Shown piece by piece: positions 1 to 5,125 of a stretch of DNA of 5,125 bases (positions within the stretch are counted from its first letter, which is position 1; each line of letters starts with the position of its first letter). This DNA comes from Bacteroidota bacterium (GTDB lineage Bacteria; Bacteroidota; Bacteroidia; Bacteroidales; UBA10428). A program made the position numbers and the translations under genes. A model generated the notes under the pieces. The model saw only the letters and a program-made list of their open reading frames with translations, ran no database searches and had not been told where the DNA came from. The DNA is taken from NCBI GenBank assembly GCA_024640925.1, contig JAHEEB010000397.1, forward strand, positions 1 through 5,125, given 5' to 3'.

Positions 1-186
1 GTAGGTACAACCAGGTTGAAATCAGATATAACAAAATCAGGATTTAAGCTGTTTGGCGATGTTGATTTTGAGTCGGTGGCGCCCAAATGTAGTTATATTA
101 CTCCGGTTCCGGGTGGCGTAGGCTTAATGACCATAGTATCGTTATTGTTAAACACCTTGAAAGCAGCAAAAGGGGATGTTTATTAG
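1..186 (+). CDS. folD: FolD, C-terminal end (methylenetetrahydrofolate dehydrogenase/cyclohydrolase), 5' truncated by the window
   Basis: Frame 1 is open from the first base to TAG at 184-186 and gives 61 residues. They match the C-terminal end of bifunctional FolD, a cytoplasmic enzyme that converts 5,10-methylene-THF to 5,10-methenyl-THF with NAD(P)+ and then hydrolyses it to 10-formyl-THF. Visible landmarks are FGDVDF (GDV is usual before the last conserved block), then [11 protein letters not shown], then [11 protein letters not shown]. This is the second FolD signature followed by the C-terminal helix. The signature normally reads PGGVGP[MF]T; here leucine (codon 124-126, TTA) replaces the proline, see findings. 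The catalytic lysine and most of the nucleotide-binding domain lie outside the window. The gene ends normally with no sign of frameshift in the visible part. Identity is firm; activity cannot be judged from this fragment. Confidence 0.93.
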   Translation, partial: VGTTRLKSDITKSGFKLFGDVDFESVAPKCSYITPVPGGVGLMTIVSLLLNTLKAAKGDVY

Positions 187-193
187 CTTAATT

Positions 194-241
194 GAAATAT
201 TTTAACTAAATTTATAGAAGTCAATTAGTTGTAAATATTTT
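194..241 (+). terminator. weak AT-rich hairpin after folD
   Basis: Eight bases after the folD stop, AATATTT (196-202) pairs with AAATATT (233-239) and AACTAA (204-209) pairs with TTAGTT (225-230). A possible T203-G231 wobble and one bulged base lie between the two blocks, and the loop is about 15 bases. A195-T240 and a G194-T241 wobble could extend the base. The position suits a folD terminator, but the stem has almost no GC and only a short T run follows, so it may simply be AT-rich background. Confidence 0.3.
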
Positions 242-370
242 AAATAGAAAAGTACAAATGAGCAAAAAATTATTAACCGGTAAAAGCATAATTGGATAGC
301 CTTTTATATCAGTTATGAGATCTTTTTGTTAATATTTGTACATATAAATGTAAAACATAATTTACTACTT

Positions 371-378
371 TTAATTTG
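371..378 (+). promoter_or_regulatory. possible Bacteroidota -7 promoter box for the TPR-comA operon
   Basis: TTAATTTG, followed by CACG, differs at one fixed position from the Bacteroidota -7 consensus TAnnTTTG. It would place the transcription start near 384, leaving a leader of about 14 bases before the ATG at 398. No TTTG (-33 element) sits at the expected 19-21 base spacing, so support rests on this one box and its position. Confidence 0.27.
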
Positions 379-397
379 CACGTAAAGTAAATAGGTA

Positions 398-1819
398 ATG
401 CAGGAGAGTTTTGAACATTTTTATGAAGAAGATAGTCTCTACCATGCGATAAACAGGTTCGAAGATATGATCAAATCAAATTCGACCTGTTATTTCGACG
501 TGTGTGAATTTGAAGTAATAATTGATTATTACCTCGACCAGCATAATTTTAAAGTAGCTGAAGAAGCTGTATGTGTGGGTCTTAACCAACATCCGGCATC
601 TGCTGAAATAAAATTCCGGCTTGCTCAGCTTCATATTCAAAGCGGAAAACCTTCTAAGGGTTTACAATTATTAAGAGATATTGAAAGTTTTGAAACAACG
701 AATTCAGATTTCTTTCTTTTAAAGGGTTCAGCTTTAAATTTACTGGGGAAAAAGGATGAAGCTACTCACGCTTTTGATTTAGCTATAGCATGTGCGGTTG
801 AAAGTAAAGATGATGTAATATTCAATATTGCTTATTCATACATTAATACTCGCCGGTATAAGCTTGCTTTGAAATATCTGAAACTGGCACATGAAATCAA
901 CCCGTATAATATTTCTGTAATTCATGAAATGGCGCTTGTTTACGAGCGGGTTGATGATCTAAATTCAAGCAGTATCTTTTATCAGAAATACCTGGATATT
1001 GATCCTTATAACGATAATATCTGGTTATGCCTTGGCATGGTTTATTCAAACCTTGGAAATACCGAAAAAGCACTTGAGGCATACGATTTTGCTATAGCCA
1101 TTCATCCCGATAATATATCAGCTTTATTTTCAAAGGCTAATACACTTGTTACAATCGGCGAAAATAAAGAAGCTATCAAGGTTTATCTCGAAGTTATCGA
1201 TGAAGAACCCGATAATGTTCAGGCATATACATATATCGGCGAATGCTATGAAAAGCTTACCTTGTACAAGCGTTCAATCTATTATTTTAATAGAGCTCTC
1301 CAGATGGATCCCCATTATGGTGACGCTTGGTACGGTTTAGGAATTTCATATTATGAACAAGGCAATCATGCCGAAAGCCTGAAATATTTTAAAAAGGCTA
1401 AAAATATAGATCCTGAAAATCCTGATTTCTGGTTTATGCTGGGTGAAGCATACAGAAAGTTGCAAATGCTGGAAAAATCAGCCGAATCTTTTAACAGGGT
1501 TGTTGAGCTCGATCCGAATGATCATGAAGCCTGGTTAAACAGGGCCGATTTGAGTTATACCGATAATAATGATTTGAAAGGTGCTATTCGGATTCTAAGT
1601 AAGGCATTTGAATTTAATCCTGAAAATTCCGCCATCAATTATCGGTTAGCTGTATATTTTATTATAAATAACCAAAGTAGGTTAGGATACCAGCATTTTG
1701 AAAAGGCTTTATCTCTTGATTTCATAGAACATCTCGATTATATTAAAGATATCCCTTCAAAATCTGTTAAATCATTAACAGCACTTATTAACAGATATCG
1801 AAATAATAGTAGAAAATAA
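398..1819 (+). CDS. cytoplasmic tetratricopeptide-repeat (TPR) protein, 473 aa
   Basis: The protein is almost entirely TPR units of 34 residues. Clear units start near residues 137, 171, 205, 239, 273, 307, 341 and 375, each ending in a motif such as INPYN, IDPYN, IHPDN, EEPDN, MDPHY, IDPEN, LDPND or FNPEN. More diverged units are likely at about 33-135 and 410-443, giving roughly 11-12 in total. TPR arrays form right-handed superhelices that bind other proteins; the partner is unknown. There is no signal peptide or membrane segment, so a cytoplasmic scaffold is inferred. The ATG at 398 is the first after an in-frame TAG at 392-394, so the start is well defined, although no strong Shine-Dalgarno sequence precedes it. 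The stop TAA (1817-1819) overlaps the next ATG by one base, so the protein is probably co-translated with the ComA-like enzyme. No catalytic domain is visible. The short C-terminal tail (about 444-473) is basic. Confidence 0.9.
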   Translation: MQESFEHFYEEDSLYHAINRFEDMIKSNSTCYFDVCEFEVIIDYYLDQHNFKVAEEAVCVGLNQHPASAEIKFRLAQLHIQSGKPSKGLQLLRDIESFETTNSDFFLLKGSALNLLGKKDEATHAFDLAIACAVESKDDVIFNIAYSYINTRRYKLALKYLKLAHEINPYNISVIHEMALVYERVDDLNSSSIFYQKYLDIDPYNDNIWLCLGMVYSNLGNTEKALEAYDFAIAIHPDNISALFSKANTLVTIGENKEAIKVYLEVIDEEPDNVQAYTYIGECYEKLTLYKRSIYYFNRALQMDPHYGDAWYGLGISYYEQGNHAESLKYFKKAKNIDPENPDFWFMLGEAYRKLQMLEKSAESFNRVVELDPNDHEAWLNRADLSYTDNNDLKGAIRILSKAFEFNPENSAINYRLAVYFIINNQSRLGYQHFEKALSLDFIEHLDYIKDIPSKSVKSLTALINRYRNNSRK

Positions 1820-2607
1820 TGAACTATAATTTACCTTTTATCCCTTTAAGACCTGCTAAACCCAGGAAAGAAGGGCTTACAATGATGATGGACAAAGGAC
1901 TAAGCCTTCGTCAGGTTGAAGATTTTATTGAGTCGTCGGCTGAATTTACCGATTTTGTTAAACTTGGTTTTGGTACTTCTATAATAACAAATAAACTAAA
2001 AGATAAACTTAATCTTTATAAACAGGCGAATATAAGACCTTATTTTGGCGGAACCTTATTCGAAGCCTTTGTCGTCAGGAACATGTTCTCCGATTACATG
2101 AAATACATTGAAACTTTTGGTCTTGATTTAGCTGAAGTATCTGATGGTTCTATGATGATACCCCATGCAAAGAAACTGGAGTATATTAAAACACTTGCAA
2201 AAAATGTAACTGTTATATCTGAAGTAGGATCCAAGATAAAAGGGGTACTTATACCACCATCGGCCTGGGTTGAGATGATGAAAGCAGAACTCGACGCTGG
2301 TGCATTTAAGGTTATTGCCGAGGCTCGCGAAAGTGGAACAATTGGTATTTATAATAGCGATGGAAGTGTTAATGAAGCATTAATTAAAACAATATCAGAT
2401 AATCTTGACCCTTCTTCCATTATATGGGAAGCACCAATCGGCAAGCAACAAGTGTGGTTTGTTAAATTATTTGGAGCCGGTGTAAACCTTGGAAATATTG
2501 CACCAGATACGGTTTTTGCATTAGAATGTCTAAGATTAGGCTTACGTGGCGATACTTTCTTTGAGACTTTGCCTGCTGAAATGCAAAAACTAAAACAGAT
2601 TGATTAA
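1819..2607 (+). CDS. ComA-family phosphosulfolactate synthase homologue, 262 aa
   Basis: The family reaction joins phosphoenolpyruvate and sulfite to give (R)-phosphosulfolactate. It is the first step of coenzyme M synthesis in methanogens and of sulfolactate formation in Bacillus (YitD). The fold is a TIM barrel acting in the cytoplasm. The conserved blocks are all seen in order: KPRKEGLT (14-21), FVKLGFGTS (46-53), FGGTLFE (76-82), EVSDGS (106-111), SEVGSK (134-139; K139 probably equals the active-site lysine proposed in the archaeal enzyme), EARESG (168-173), WEAP (203-206), VNLGNI (222-227) and GLRGDT (241-246). Length is normal for the family. The start ATG overlaps the TPR gene's stop (TAATG), implying translational coupling, and a strong terminator candidate follows. 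Bacteria with this gene do not make coenzyme M by the archaeal route, and the plant homologue HSA32 has a heat-tolerance role, so the true substrate here is open. No comB- or comC-like gene is seen nearby. Family membership is firm; the exact reaction is inferred. Confidence 0.9.
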   Translation: MNYNLPFIPLRPAKPRKEGLTMMMDKGLSLRQVEDFIESSAEFTDFVKLGFGTSIITNKLKDKLNLYKQANIRPYFGGTLFEAFVVRNMFSDYMKYIETFGLDLAEVSDGSMMIPHAKKLEYIKTLAKNVTVISEVGSKIKGVLIPPSAWVEMMKAELDAGAFKVIAEARESGTIGIYNSDGSVNEALIKTISDNLDPSSIIWEAPIGKQQVWFVKLFGAGVNLGNIAPDTVFALECLRLGLRGDTFFETLPAEMQKLKQID

Positions 2608-2666
2608 TTTAATGGTATTGATTCTGTTTCTAACCTGATGTTAAAAAATACGATCATAAAAAGGAT

Positions 2667-2694
2667 AGAAAAAGAGGTTTTAACCTCTTTTTCT
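2667..2694 (+). terminator. intrinsic terminator downstream of the ComA-like gene
   Basis: This is a perfect 28-base palindrome with arms at 2667-2679 and 2682-2694. It begins about 60 bases after the comA-like stop. In RNA the centre must open, giving a stem of about 11 bp capped by a TTTTAA loop, with GAGG/CCTC at its GC core and a T5 run inside the 3' arm, followed by GTTTAT. Because it is symmetrical it could also act in the reverse direction, but no - strand gene ends here. It lies only about 55 bases upstream of the aroE start. Confidence 0.75.
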
Positions 2695-2749
2695 GTTTAT
2701 GATTGTTTGTTTGAACCTTTTCGATATACAAAAACTAAGATATAGAGGA

Positions 2750-3499
2750 ATGAGAAAATTTGGTTTGATTGGTTTTCCTTTAGGACACTCTTTTTCACAG
2801 GGATATTTTACTTCTAAATTTAAGGAAGAAGGAATTATCGATTGCTTATATGAAAACTACCCGCTTCCGGAAATAAATAAGTTAACAGAACTTATTCAAT
2901 CAAACCAGGATATAGTAGGCATTAATGTTACAATACCTTATAAGGAGCAGGTTCTACAGTATCTAAACGAAATTGATGATGAAGCCAAAGCTATTGGAGC
3001 CGTGAATACCATCAAAGTTACACGCGATAAGGGCAATTTCTTTCTGAAAGGTTATAATACTGATGTATATGGATTTAAAGAATCACTGATAAAAGTTTTT
3101 ACGCCCAAATCTCAACAGGCATTAATACTTGGAACTGGTGGTGCAGCAAAAGCTGTTGTATGGACACTCGAGTCGCTAAATATCAACTATCGTTTTGTAT
3201 CACGAAATCCAAAAAGAACAGGTGATTACTCATATCAGCAGCTTACCAGGGAAATAATTCAGGAAAATAAGTTAATCATTAATACTTCTCCGGTTGGAAT
3301 GTATCCGTATACCGACAAAGCACCTGAACTTCCTTACGAAGGAATTGGGCCGGAACATGTTTTGTTTGATCTAATCTACAACCCCGAAAAAACCTTGTTT
3401 TTGAAATATGGTGAGCAAAAAAAAGCAACCACATTAAATGGGTTGCCTATGTTATATCTTCAGGCAGAAAAAGCCTGGGAAATCTGGAATAGAGATTAA
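2750..3499 (+). CDS. aroE: shikimate dehydrogenase (NADP+), 249 aa
   Basis: AroE reduces 3-dehydroshikimate to shikimate with NADPH, the fourth step of the chorismate pathway, in the cytoplasm. The substrate domain shows GFPLGHSFS (8-16, with shikimate-binding S14 and S16), NVTIPYK with catalytic K65, AVNT with N86, and NTD with catalytic D105. The Rossmann domain shows GTGGAAKA (128-135), SRNPKRT (151-157, basic residues fitting NADP 2'-phosphate recognition) and NTSPVGM (178-184). Q238 in LQAEKAWEIW completes the site. I chose the ATG at 2750 because it gives the family's usual N-terminus (MRKFGLIGFP). An in-frame ATG at 2699 would add 17 atypical residues and start only five bases beyond the terminator palindrome. 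A purine-rich AGAGGA lies directly before the chosen ATG, too close for a standard Shine-Dalgarno site. The stop is a tandem TAA TAG, and its TAA overlaps the stop of the convergent YfiR-family gene. All key residues are present, so it should be active. Confidence 0.95.
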   Translation: MRKFGLIGFPLGHSFSQGYFTSKFKEEGIIDCLYENYPLPEINKLTELIQSNQDIVGINVTIPYKEQVLQYLNEIDDEAKAIGAVNTIKVTRDKGNFFLKGYNTDVYGFKESLIKVFTPKSQQALILGTGGAAKAVVWTLESLNINYRFVSRNPKRTGDYSYQQLTREIIQENKLIINTSPVGMYPYTDKAPELPYEGIGPEHVLFDLIYNPEKTLFLKYGEQKKATTLNGLPMLYLQAEKAWEIWNRD

Positions 3500-4005
3500 T
3501 AGGTTTTATAAGCCATTTCACTAAGCTTCGAGCTCATATTTATGCTTTTTGCACTTGCATTAGAAGGCTTTATCTCAAATTTGAGCTTATCAGCTACAAC
3601 AATAAAGTTTATGGATGAACCTAAATCAATAGCTCCGCTTTTTTCGGAAATTATCAGAGTACTTTTGCTTCCAAGAGCTTGAATAATTTCAGGGAGCATT
3701 TTTGTTTTTGCGAATGGGACAAAAAGTATGTGACAGACGCCAATTTCAGCTGCAGATTCAAATTTTTTAATCATAATTTGTTGACTACCAACCGTTTTGT
3801 TTGTTGTGTAATTCTGCAATTCTGTGAGAGTCGTAGAAGCACCAAGAACTCCAATCACGAAGGGCCCTGATTTGTAATTAGATGGCCATTCTATCAATCG
3901 CGAGAAGTTATAAATAAACATAGCTTGAGCATTGGGAATACTAGTTTGACCTCTCAGTGCAGAGAGAGCTAAAATCAATGCGAAAAAACAAGCCAATCGT
4001 TTCAT
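3496..4005 (-). CDS. YfiR-family (DUF4154) secreted protein, 169 aa
   Basis: A Sec signal peptide is clear: MKR, a hydrophobic core (about residues 4-16), then ALRG before QTS, so cleavage near residue 19-20 and periplasmic export are expected. The mature part shows the YfiR/DUF4154 pattern: AMFIYNFSRLIEWP (28-41), FVIGVLG (49-55), a GSQQIMIKK strand, CHILFVP (91-97), then a LIISE block, INFIV and LKFEI, ending with a SSKLSEMA helix. In Pseudomonas, YfiR represses the diguanylate cyclase YfiN and is itself controlled by YfiB; neither partner is in this window. Only one cysteine (C91) remains in the mature chain, so the two disulfides of Pseudomonas YfiR cannot form. The start at 4005 was chosen to fit a compact signal peptide; GGGGA lies two bases upstream of it. 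In-frame ATGs at 4014, 4020, 4032 and 4053 are alternatives and would only lengthen the N-terminus. The gene lies 69 bases after truA on the same strand and is probably co-transcribed. Its role here is unknown. Confidence 0.82.
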   Translation of the reverse strand: MKRLACFFALILALSALRGQTSIPNAQAMFIYNFSRLIEWPSNYKSGPFVIGVLGASTTLTELQNYTTNKTVGSQQIMIKKFESAAEIGVCHILFVPFAKTKMLPEIIQALGSKSTLIISEKSGAIDLGSSINFIVVADKLKFEIKPSNASAKSINMSSKLSEMAYKTY

Positions 4006-4074
4006 GATCCCCATTTTCATTTTTGAATGCATAAAGATAATTATTGTTATCAATTGACGAAAAAAAGATTTAAA

Positions 4075-4824
4075 CTAATCAATAGAATAAGGATAAATAA
4101 TATTTTCTAAAAATAATCCACCAGGTGGAACAGACATACCAGCCGCTGATCTTTGTTTTTTCTCTATTACTGCGCAGAAATCTTCAACACTAATTTTTCT
4201 TATACCAACATCAATAAGTGTGCCAACTATAGAACGCACCATGTTCCTAAGAAAGCGGTCGGCTGTGATAGTAAAAACCAATAAATTATTTTCATAATTC
4301 CATTTTGCTTCGAAAATTGAACAAAGTGTTGTACTATTATTGGAATGAAGTTTACAAAAGCTTAAAAAATCATCGTAAAGAAGAAGCTTACATGCTGCCT
4401 GGTTCATCAATTCCACATCCAGCTCTTTATAATATTGCCAGATATAGTCGCTCAAGAAAATTTCTTTGTAGGTTGCAATATAGTATTTATAAGTTCGTTT
4501 TATAGCATCGAATCGTGCATGTGCTCCGGGATGCATCTTGTGAATTGAATGAACTACAATATCGCGTGGCAGTATACTGTTAAGTTTATAAATAATGGAG
4601 GGATTTTTATGAAGGATTTCATTTCCTGAATCGAAATGGGCAAAGAAATTTCGAGCATGAACTCCTGTGTCAGTCCTGCCTGCACCTACAAATTTTATGT
4701 CTTCACGAAGTAATATTTTAGATGAATCTTCTAAAGTTTTTTGAATACTCAATTCGTTAGGCTGTTTCTGCCAACCGTTATATCTGGTACCTTTATATGA
4801 AAGATGTATGAAATAGCGAACCAT
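4075..4824 (-). CDS. truA: tRNA pseudouridine(38-40) synthase TruA, 249 aa
   Basis: TruA isomerises uridines 38, 39 and 40 in the anticodon stem-loop of many tRNAs, in the cytoplasm. The N-terminal strand and GWQKQP (17-22) are typical. The catalytic motif GAGRTDTGVHA (47-57) contains the nucleophile D52 flanked by R50. Further family blocks are LNSILP (81-86), HARFDAIKRTYKYYI (102-116, with the conserved R and Y), FLRNMVRSIVGTLIDVG (191-207) and the C-terminal PPGGLFLE (233-240). Length is normal and no key residue is missing. The start ATG at 4822-4824 has a good GGAG four bases upstream and gives the expected N-terminus. The gene is divergent from the moxR-like gene and leads the truA-YfiR pair. 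A YfiR-like periplasmic protein behind a tRNA-modifying enzyme suggests chance clustering more than shared function. Confidence 0.96.
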   Translation of the reverse strand: MVRYFIHLSYKGTRYNGWQKQPNELSIQKTLEDSSKILLREDIKFVGAGRTDTGVHARNFFAHFDSGNEILHKNPSIIYKLNSILPRDIVVHSIHKMHPGAHARFDAIKRTYKYYIATYKEIFLSDYIWQYYKELDVELMNQAACKLLLYDDFLSFCKLHSNNSTTLCSIFEAKWNYENNLLVFTITADRFLRNMVRSIVGTLIDVGIRKISVEDFCAVIEKKQRSAAGMSVPPGGLFLENIIYPYSID

Positions 4825-4828
4825 AAGT

Positions 4829-4832
4829 CTCC
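4829..4832 (-). promoter_or_regulatory. ribosome binding site of truA
   Basis: GGAG is read on the - strand, four bases before the ATG at 4824. It is one of the few Shine-Dalgarno-like sites in a window where most starts lack a well-spaced one, and it supports the chosen truA start. Confidence 0.5.
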
Positions 4833-4933
4833 AAATTTAGCTATTATTAATTGTAATTTGATGATTTTTAAACCTTAACATTTTTTAACAATACAAAAGC
4901 CTTTGTGATACAGCGTTTTGACATATTTTGTGT

Positions 4934-4948
4934 TTTGCATTCTGCAAA
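4934..4948. repeat. short perfect inverted repeat in the truA/moxR divergent region
   Basis: TTTGCA (4934-4939) and TGCAAA (4943-4948) are perfect inverted copies around a TTC spacer. The site lies between the two divergent starts and just upstream of the best moxR promoter box. The size and symmetry suit a dimeric regulator's operator, but six-base arms in AT-rich DNA can occur by chance. Confidence 0.3.
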
Positions 4949-4973
4949 CGAGTATCAAAAATTATTATTTTCG
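4941..4973 (+). promoter_or_regulatory. possible moxR promoter
   Basis: TATTTTCG at 4966-4973 is close to the Bacteroidota -7 consensus TAnnTTTG. TCTG at 4941-4944, with a 21-base spacer, is a three-of-four match to the -33 TTTG. Transcription would start near 4979, leaving a leader of about 23 bases. A second option is TTTG (4902-4905), 18 bases, then TATTTTG (4924-4930), with one base fewer inside the -7 box and a longer leader. Neither is decisive. Confidence 0.28.
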
Positions 4974-5001
4974 GTGCAAAATTCGATAAATCATTGTAGA
5001 C

Positions 5002-5125
5002 ATGAGCCAAGAGAATATTAATATTCGAGAAATCAACGAAAAAATTCAACAGGAAAGTTCGTTCATTGATCTTATAAATATTGAGATGAAAAAAGTAATT
5101 ATTGGTCAAACAAAACTGATCGATG
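5002..5125 (+). CDS. MoxR-family AAA+ ATPase, N-terminal fragment (3' cut by the window)
   Basis: The ATG at 5002 is the first after an in-frame TAA at 4987-4989 and opens a frame that continues to the window end (41 codons). The first residues are polar (MSQENINIREINEKIQQES). They lead into INIEMKKVIIGQTKLID, the characteristic start of MoxR ATPases (usually E-x-x-K-V-I-V-G-Q followed by a V/I-[DE]-L-L helix) just ahead of the Walker A loop, which lies outside the window. MoxR proteins are cytoplasmic AAA+ chaperone-like ATPases that act with von Willebrand A-domain partners. In Bacteroidota they often precede DUF58 and Bat (aerotolerance) genes, so such genes may follow; that is an inference. 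The gene is transcribed away from truA. No strong Shine-Dalgarno site is visible. Identification rests on a short stretch but the pattern is distinctive. Confidence 0.8.
   Translation, partial: MSQENINIREINEKIQQESSFIDLINIEMKKVIIGQTKLID

Noticed and set aside
897..1082. 61-codon open frame on the - strand inside the TPR gene
   Set aside because: It is antisense to a clear TPR coding sequence, resembles no family, and has no separate start signal.
1146..1340. 64-codon open frame on the + strand inside the TPR gene
   Set aside because: It is an out-of-frame shadow of TPR repeats; the composition is not protein-like and there is no ribosome site.
398..2607. TPR-comA pair as a defence or toxin-antitoxin system
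   Set aside because: No nuclease, toxin or sensor domain is present; the second gene is a recognisable metabolic enzyme family and the flanking genes are housekeeping.
2706..2743. TTTG repeats at 2706-2713 as a -33 element for aroE
   Set aside because: The only downstream box, TAAGATAT at 2736-2743, matches the -7 consensus poorly and the spacing is 22 or more bases.
2699..2749. 17-residue N-terminal extension of AroE from the ATG at 2699
   Set aside because: The added residues match nothing in the family and begin immediately after the terminator hairpin; the 2750 start gives the usual AroE N-terminus.
3679..3870. 63-codon open frame on the + strand over the YfiR-family gene
   Set aside because: It is antisense to a gene with a signal peptide and family motifs; cysteine- and phenylalanine-rich shadow translation.
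4305..4505. 66-codon open frame on the + strand over truA
   Set aside because: It lies antisense to the middle of an intact truA and shows no recognisable domain.
4832..4839. TAAATTTG on the - strand upstream of truA, a perfect match to the TAnnTTTG -7 box
   Set aside because: No TTTG lies at the right distance upstream, it would leave a leader of almost zero bases, and it overlaps the GGAG ribosome site.
4885..5109. 74-codon open frame on the - strand over the divergent region and the moxR start
   Set aside because: It overlaps the MoxR N-terminus, which matches its family, and the translation is a low-complexity AT-driven sequence.

Overview
The window is AT-rich and carries six genes, four complete and one cut at each end. 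It looks like a chromosomal housekeeping region of a member of the Bacteroidota, probably a Bacteroidales/Marinilabiliales-type organism. The reasons are the AroE N-terminus (GLIGFPLGHSFSQGYF), a ComA-like phosphosulfolactate synthase homologue beside aroE, a YfiR/DUF4154 protein, weak or absent Shine-Dalgarno sequences, and promoter boxes resembling TAnnTTTG. No 16S rRNA or other strict marker is present, so the placement is an inference from protein style.

Layout: positions 1-186 hold the last 61 codons of folD (folate one-carbon metabolism). A 211-base AT-rich gap follows, with a weak hairpin, a 13-codon mini-ORF and a possible promoter. Two coupled genes on the + strand come next: a 473-residue cytoplasmic TPR protein (398-1819) and a 262-residue ComA/phosphosulfolactate synthase homologue (1819-2607), sharing one base at a TAATG junction. 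A perfect 28-base palindrome at 2667-2694 looks like a terminator. Then comes aroE (shikimate dehydrogenase), best started at 2750. It converges on a - strand pair, truA (4824-4075) followed by a secreted YfiR-family protein (4005-3496). The stop codons of aroE and the YfiR-family gene overlap in the four-base palindrome TTAA. A 177-base divergent region separates truA from the start of a MoxR-type AAA+ ATPase gene (5002 onward), which runs off the window.

How the genes work together: folD, aroE and truA are independent core functions (one-carbon units, aromatic biosynthesis, tRNA modification). The TPR-comA pair is the least understood unit; the tight coupling suggests co-production, but no partner enzyme for sulfolactate metabolism (ComB, ComC) is visible. 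The YfiR-like protein lacks its usual partners YfiN and YfiB here. I see no mobile element, CRISPR array, tRNA, rRNA or defence system, and nothing that clearly amounts to a new biological system. The findings are modest, and the best are the FolD signature substitution, the TPR-ComA coupling and the solitary YfiR.
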